DNA of 6,513 nucleotides from positions 1 through 6,513 of the forward strand of contig JAGHSH010000004.1 in assembly GCA_018065965.1 (NCBI GenBank), read 5' to 3'. A program made the position numbers and the translations under genes. The notes beneath the pieces are model-generated. The model saw only the letters and a program-made list of their open reading frames with translations, was not told the DNA's origin and made no database searches. Of the stretch, positions 4,405 through 6,513 are shown one piece after another (position 1 is the first letter of the stretch; every line of letters starts with the position of its first letter). Source of the DNA: Candidatus Apopatocola equi. Lineage in GTDB: Bacteria > Bacillota > Clostridia > Oscillospirales > Oscillospiraceae.

Positions 4405-6303
4405 TCAGCCGCCGAAGCCGCCCATGTGCGATGGGTCACGGTGGGGCAGAAATTCGGGCCGCTCCAGATTTGCGCCATAACGGGAGGAGATGCTGTCGGG
4501 GATGAGGGAGAAGGCTTTGCCGTCGACCGCTACGGTGTACTCTCTGCCTATCTTCAGCTCGGGGCAGGAGAAAATCACGCAGTCAAAGGTGTTTTCCGGC
4601 TCGAAGCGGAGCAGAACGGCGCCCTTTTCATCGCGCAGTTCAACAACGGTGCCGCCGGGGCAGGCCTCTTCAAATGCGTAAAGCACAGAGCACTGGGTGG
4701 AGGCGTTGGAGAAGGTCTCGGCCATGCCCGCAAAGCCGCAGGCCACGATGGTGCCGCCGCTGATGGTGCAGTCGCCGCCGTTCTCGATGCCGTAGTCCAC
4801 GGCGCTGTTGCCGTCGCTGGGGTCGGCACTGACGAGGATCGAGCCGCCGGAGATGAAAATGTGTCCGTTGGAATCCATGCCGTCTCCGTCGGCGTGGAGC
4901 TTTACGCTGCCGCCGGAAATGGAAAGAACGGACATATTCACGCCCCGGCTCTCTCCGTTGGCGTTGATGCCGTCATTGACGGCAGTCACGTCGATGCTGC
5001 CGCTGAGGATCTCGATCTGCCGGGCCTCGATGCCCTCCATGCAGATGGGAACAAGGAGAGCGGTATCGGCAAAGGAGATGGAGCGATTGGCGTGTACGGC
5101 GTCATCGCCGCTTTCCACAGTGAGCGTGCCGCCGGTAAAGACGGCTGTGCCGTCGGAGTGGATGCCGTCGTCGGCGCAGTTCAGGGTGATGGTGCCGCCT
5201 TCCACGAAGATAGCCGTTCCGGCCTTCAGACCTTTCTGCGAGAGCTTTTCCTGCCCGCTGTTAACCGTGTCAAGATCAAAGGGTTCTTCCTCACCGGAGC
5301 GGTCCCGCGGTGTGTGCGTGGTATCTCCCTCTGCGAAGGGAGCCGGTTCGTCCCTCGGATCCTTCTGTGAGAGCTTTTCCTGTCCGCCGTTTATCATGTC
5401 CGGATCGGGGCGTTCTTCCTCGCCGGGGCGGATCCACACGGTGTGTTTGGGCTTCACGGTGACCTCACCGTGACCGCCGCCGGTGGTCACAGACAGCTCA
5501 CCGCCGCTGATGCGAAGCTCCCGGAAGGCCTGAATGCCGTCCTGCCCCGCCGTCAGCGTCAGCGCGCCGCCGGTCACGGTGATGCTGCCGCGATCCTCGT
5601 CCACATCATTGTTGGACTTCATGCCGTCGCCGCCGCAGATTACGGTGTAGCTGCCGCCGTCCAGTTCAATGCTGTCGCGGCCCCGGAGGCCGTCCTGCTG
5701 TGCGTTCACAAGCCATTCGCCGCCGCGGAGATCAAGATCGTCCTTGGAGACGATGCCGTGTCCGCTCTCGGCGGTCAGAGAAAGGAAACCTTTGCCGTCA
5801 AGGATCAGGTCATCTTTGCTGAAAATGGCTGCATCAATGTCCTCGGCGGTGAATTCTTCTGTGAACTCGCCCAGAGAGCAAAGCGTGTTTTTGCTGTTTC
5901 TGGCGCTGATGAGGGTGGTCTTGCCGCCGTTGGCCACATAGATCACAGGTGCGCCATGGGCGGTCAGCTCTGCATTATCGAAAATGAGCTTGACCTTTGC
6001 CTTCTTGTCGGCCTGCACTACGATACGGGCGTCGCTGCAGGAGCCGGTAAAGGTATATTCACCGCCGTAGGCTACCGTGATGACGCCGCCCTCATGATAG
6101 GCGCCCTTGCCTTTTATGCGGATCTTCTGATCGTTCAGGGAAATGACTGCCGAGGCGGAAAGCTCGCTGAGAGCCTCCTCCTTCTTCAGCGGCCGGATCC
6201 CGAGCTTTGCGCCGTTCTGATATAACAGCACAAGCGCCAGCATCAGGACAAGGCAGATTCCGCAGACGATATCGGTGTAGGGTTTTCTGGAAATGGGACT
6301 CAC
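4405..6303 (-). CDS. Membrane-anchored Cthe_2159-type carbohydrate-binding beta-helix protein (632 aa)
   Basis: This matches the Cthe_2159 family (formerly DUF4353), extracellular right-handed beta-helix proteins reported to bind cellulose- or pectin-like polysaccharides with calcium. A basic N-terminus (SRKPYT) and one hydrophobic helix (about 11-28) anchor or export it; there is no lipobox and no LPxTG. Residues about 50-275 form the first half (VISLNDQKIRIKGKGAYHEGG, LIFDNAELTAHGAPVIYV, then SGHGIVSKDDL, QDGLRGRDSIEL, GDGMKSNND, QDGIQAFRELRISGG). Residues about 358-530 form the second half, with rungs ADDGIHSDG, GDDAVHANR, NDGINANGE and DGDGMDSNGHIFISGGS. The halves are joined by a polar linker that is duplicated (287-372). 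The C-terminal domain (about 535-605) is beta-rich, followed by a tail ending in MGGFGG. The frame begins at GTG 6303, but that codon lies within the ribosome site; ATT at 6294 is at the normal spacing. A probable DUF4956 gene lies just upstream. Confidence 0.9.
   Translation of the reverse strand: MSPISRKPYTDIVCGICLVLMLALVLLYQNGAKLGIRPLKKEEALSELSASAVISLNDQKIRIKGKGAYHEGGVITVAYGGEYTFTGSCSDARIVVQADKKAKVKLIFDNAELTAHGAPVIYVANGGKTTLISARNSKNTLCSLGEFTEEFTAEDIDAAIFSKDDLILDGKGFLSLTAESGHGIVSKDDLDLRGGEWLVNAQQDGLRGRDSIELDGGSYTVICGGDGMKSNNDVDEDRGSITVTGGALTLTAGQDGIQAFRELRISGGELSVTTGGGHGEVTVKPKHTVWIRPGEEERPDPDMINGGQEKLSQKDPRDEPAPFAEGDTTHTPRDRSGEEEPFDLDTVNSGQEKLSQKGLKAGTAIFVEGGTITLNCADDGIHSDGTAVFTGGTLTVESGDDAVHANRSISFADTALLVPICMEGIEARQIEILSGSIDVTAVNDGINANGESRGVNMSVLSISGGSVKLHADGDGMDSNGHIFISGGSILVSADPSDGNSAVDYGIENGGDCTISGGTIVACGFAGMAETFSNASTQCSVLYAFEEACPGGTVVELRDEKGAVLLRFEPENTFDCVIFSCPELKIGREYTVAVDGKAFSLIPDSISSRYGANLERPEFLPHRDPSHMGGFGG
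5188..5445 (-). repeat. Tandem 129-bp (43-codon) duplication inside the beta-helix gene
   Basis: Two adjacent in-frame units, 5445-5317 (residues 287-329) and 5316-5188 (residues 330-372), align without gaps. Each runs HT....R.GEEE, then D.D..N.GQEKLSQK, then F.EG.T. I count 23 identical residues of 43, including the block GQEKLSQK. At DNA level GAGAGCTTTTCCTG occurs at 5240-5253 and 5369-5382, and TTCTTCCTC at 5284-5292 and 5413-5421, both offset by exactly 129. Only the second copy ends in the family-typical KGLKAGTAIFVEGGTI rung; in the first this part has decayed to DPRDEPAPFAEGDTT. Confidence 0.85.
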
Positions 6304-6310
6304 CTCCCCC
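6292..6310 (-). promoter_or_regulatory. Ribosome binding site and ambiguous start of the beta-helix gene
   Basis: The minus strand reads GGGGGAGGTG (6310-6301), AGTCCC, then ATT (6294-6292). The only standard in-frame start, GTG 6303-6301, is the end of the Shine-Dalgarno itself. The in-frame upstream stop (TAA of the preceding gene) excludes an earlier start, and the next ATG is residue 21, inside the membrane helix. ATT sits six bases after GAGGTG, the same spacing as the ATG of the arsR gene (GAGGTG-AAAACT-ATG). Confidence 0.6.
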
Positions 6311-6324
6311 GGAAAATGGGGCGC

Positions 6325-6513
6325 TTAATTCATGTACTCGCCGTTGTAGCTCACCAGAACAGCGCTGACCACACAGACGAGTGCGGAGATCTCATTCACG
6401 AAATCGCAGCGGTCACACTTCAGGCGAACCTCATAATTCAGCTCAATGCATCCGGCACGGACAGTCTTGGCCTTGAGGGTGCAGCGCTCCACGCTGCCGC
6501 GGAGAAGCGTATC
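6325..6513 (-). CDS. 3' end of a probable DUF4956-family protein (62 residues, 5' end outside window)
   Basis: An open frame enters from the right edge and stops at TAA 6327-6325. The 62 visible residues contain no plausible start, so the gene continues beyond the window. Codon use is GC-rich at third positions like the neighbours. The tail reads ...AGCIELNYEVRLKCDRCDF, then VNEISALVCVVSAVLVSYNG, then EYMN. This resembles, from memory, the C-terminal ACT-like end of DUF4956 membrane proteins (pattern: VEL..EVRLK, FV..I..L.GV..VLVSYNGEY). The family call rests on this short tail only. KCDRC is a CxxC pair, but probably within the loop between beta-strand and helix, not a proven zinc site. The beta-helix gene starts 21 bases downstream with no terminator between, so they are probably one operon. 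In clostridial genomes DUF4956 genes are often found with VTC-type polyphosphate polymerase genes, which would be expected further right. Confidence 0.6.
   Translation of the reverse strand, partial: DTLLRGSVERCTLKAKTVRAGCIELNYEVRLKCDRCDFVNEISALVCVVSAVLVSYNGEYMN

Noticed and set aside
4426..6225. Plus-strand open frames opposite the beta-helix gene (314 and 260 aa)
   Set aside because: They are Ala/Gly/Val-rich mirror frames of the repetitive DG/GG rungs on the minus strand, with no ribosome sites or family features.
6325..6513. Plus-strand open frame across the right edge
   Set aside because: It is open but has no start codon or ribosome site in view, while the minus-strand frame ends properly just before the next gene's ribosome site and has a family-like tail.

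Overview
The window looks like a piece of a Clostridia chromosome, most likely an Oscillospiraceae-type (Clostridium cluster IV) Firmicute. The signs are strong Shine-Dalgarno sites before most genes, textbook sigma-A promoters (TTGnnn-17-TAtAAT), hairpin-plus-U-tract terminators, fairly GC-rich coding sequence with AT-rich gaps, and proteins typical of that group (a LAAC-type lipoprotein with a DLDNDGIKEL loop, a Cthe_2159-type beta-helix protein, split ChrA transporters). The taxonomic call is inference; only the 3' part of a 5S rRNA is available as a marker gene.

Layout. (1) Bases 1-112 are the 3' part of a 5S rRNA and its terminator, the end of an rRNA operon. (2) Bases 138-1256, plus strand: a 62-aa two-helix membrane protein of unknown function, then an EamA/DMT-family exporter with its own promoter. 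(3) A symmetrical bidirectional terminator (1274-1303) separates these from everything to the right, which is all on the minus strand. (4) Bases 1311-2639: a secreted lipoprotein of unknown role with its own promoter. (5) Bases 2830-4282: a tightly coupled three-gene operon, ArsR-type regulator > short ChrA half > short ChrA half, each pair overlapping by ATGA. Its promoter carries a perfect 12-2-12 inverted repeat centred on the -35 box, the classic geometry of ArsR/SmtB operators. (6) Bases 4405-6303: a membrane-anchored Cthe_2159-type (carbohydrate-binding) beta-helix protein with an internally duplicated linker and an odd start codon. It ends in a strong terminator whose U-rich tail runs into the operator of the chr operon. 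(7) Bases 6325-6513: the 3' end of a gene cut by the window edge, probably a DUF4956-type protein, 21 bases upstream of the beta-helix gene and probably cotranscribed with it.

How the genes work together. The clearest unit is arsR-chrA-chrA: the two half-size ChrA proteins probably form one heteromeric anion exporter (chromate by family, possibly another oxyanion), repressed by the ArsR protein bound over the -35 box. The DUF4956/beta-helix pair looks like a second, cell-surface unit that continues beyond the window. The lipoprotein, EamA exporter and small membrane protein look like independent units. No mobile element, CRISPR array, tRNA or phage gene was seen, and no stretch over 300 bases lacks a gene; the longest gap, 190 bases at 2640-2829, holds the lipoprotein promoter. 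I did not find a convincing wholly new system. The most unusual points are the ArsR control of a split ChrA pair, the apparent ATT start of the beta-helix gene, and its duplicated linker.
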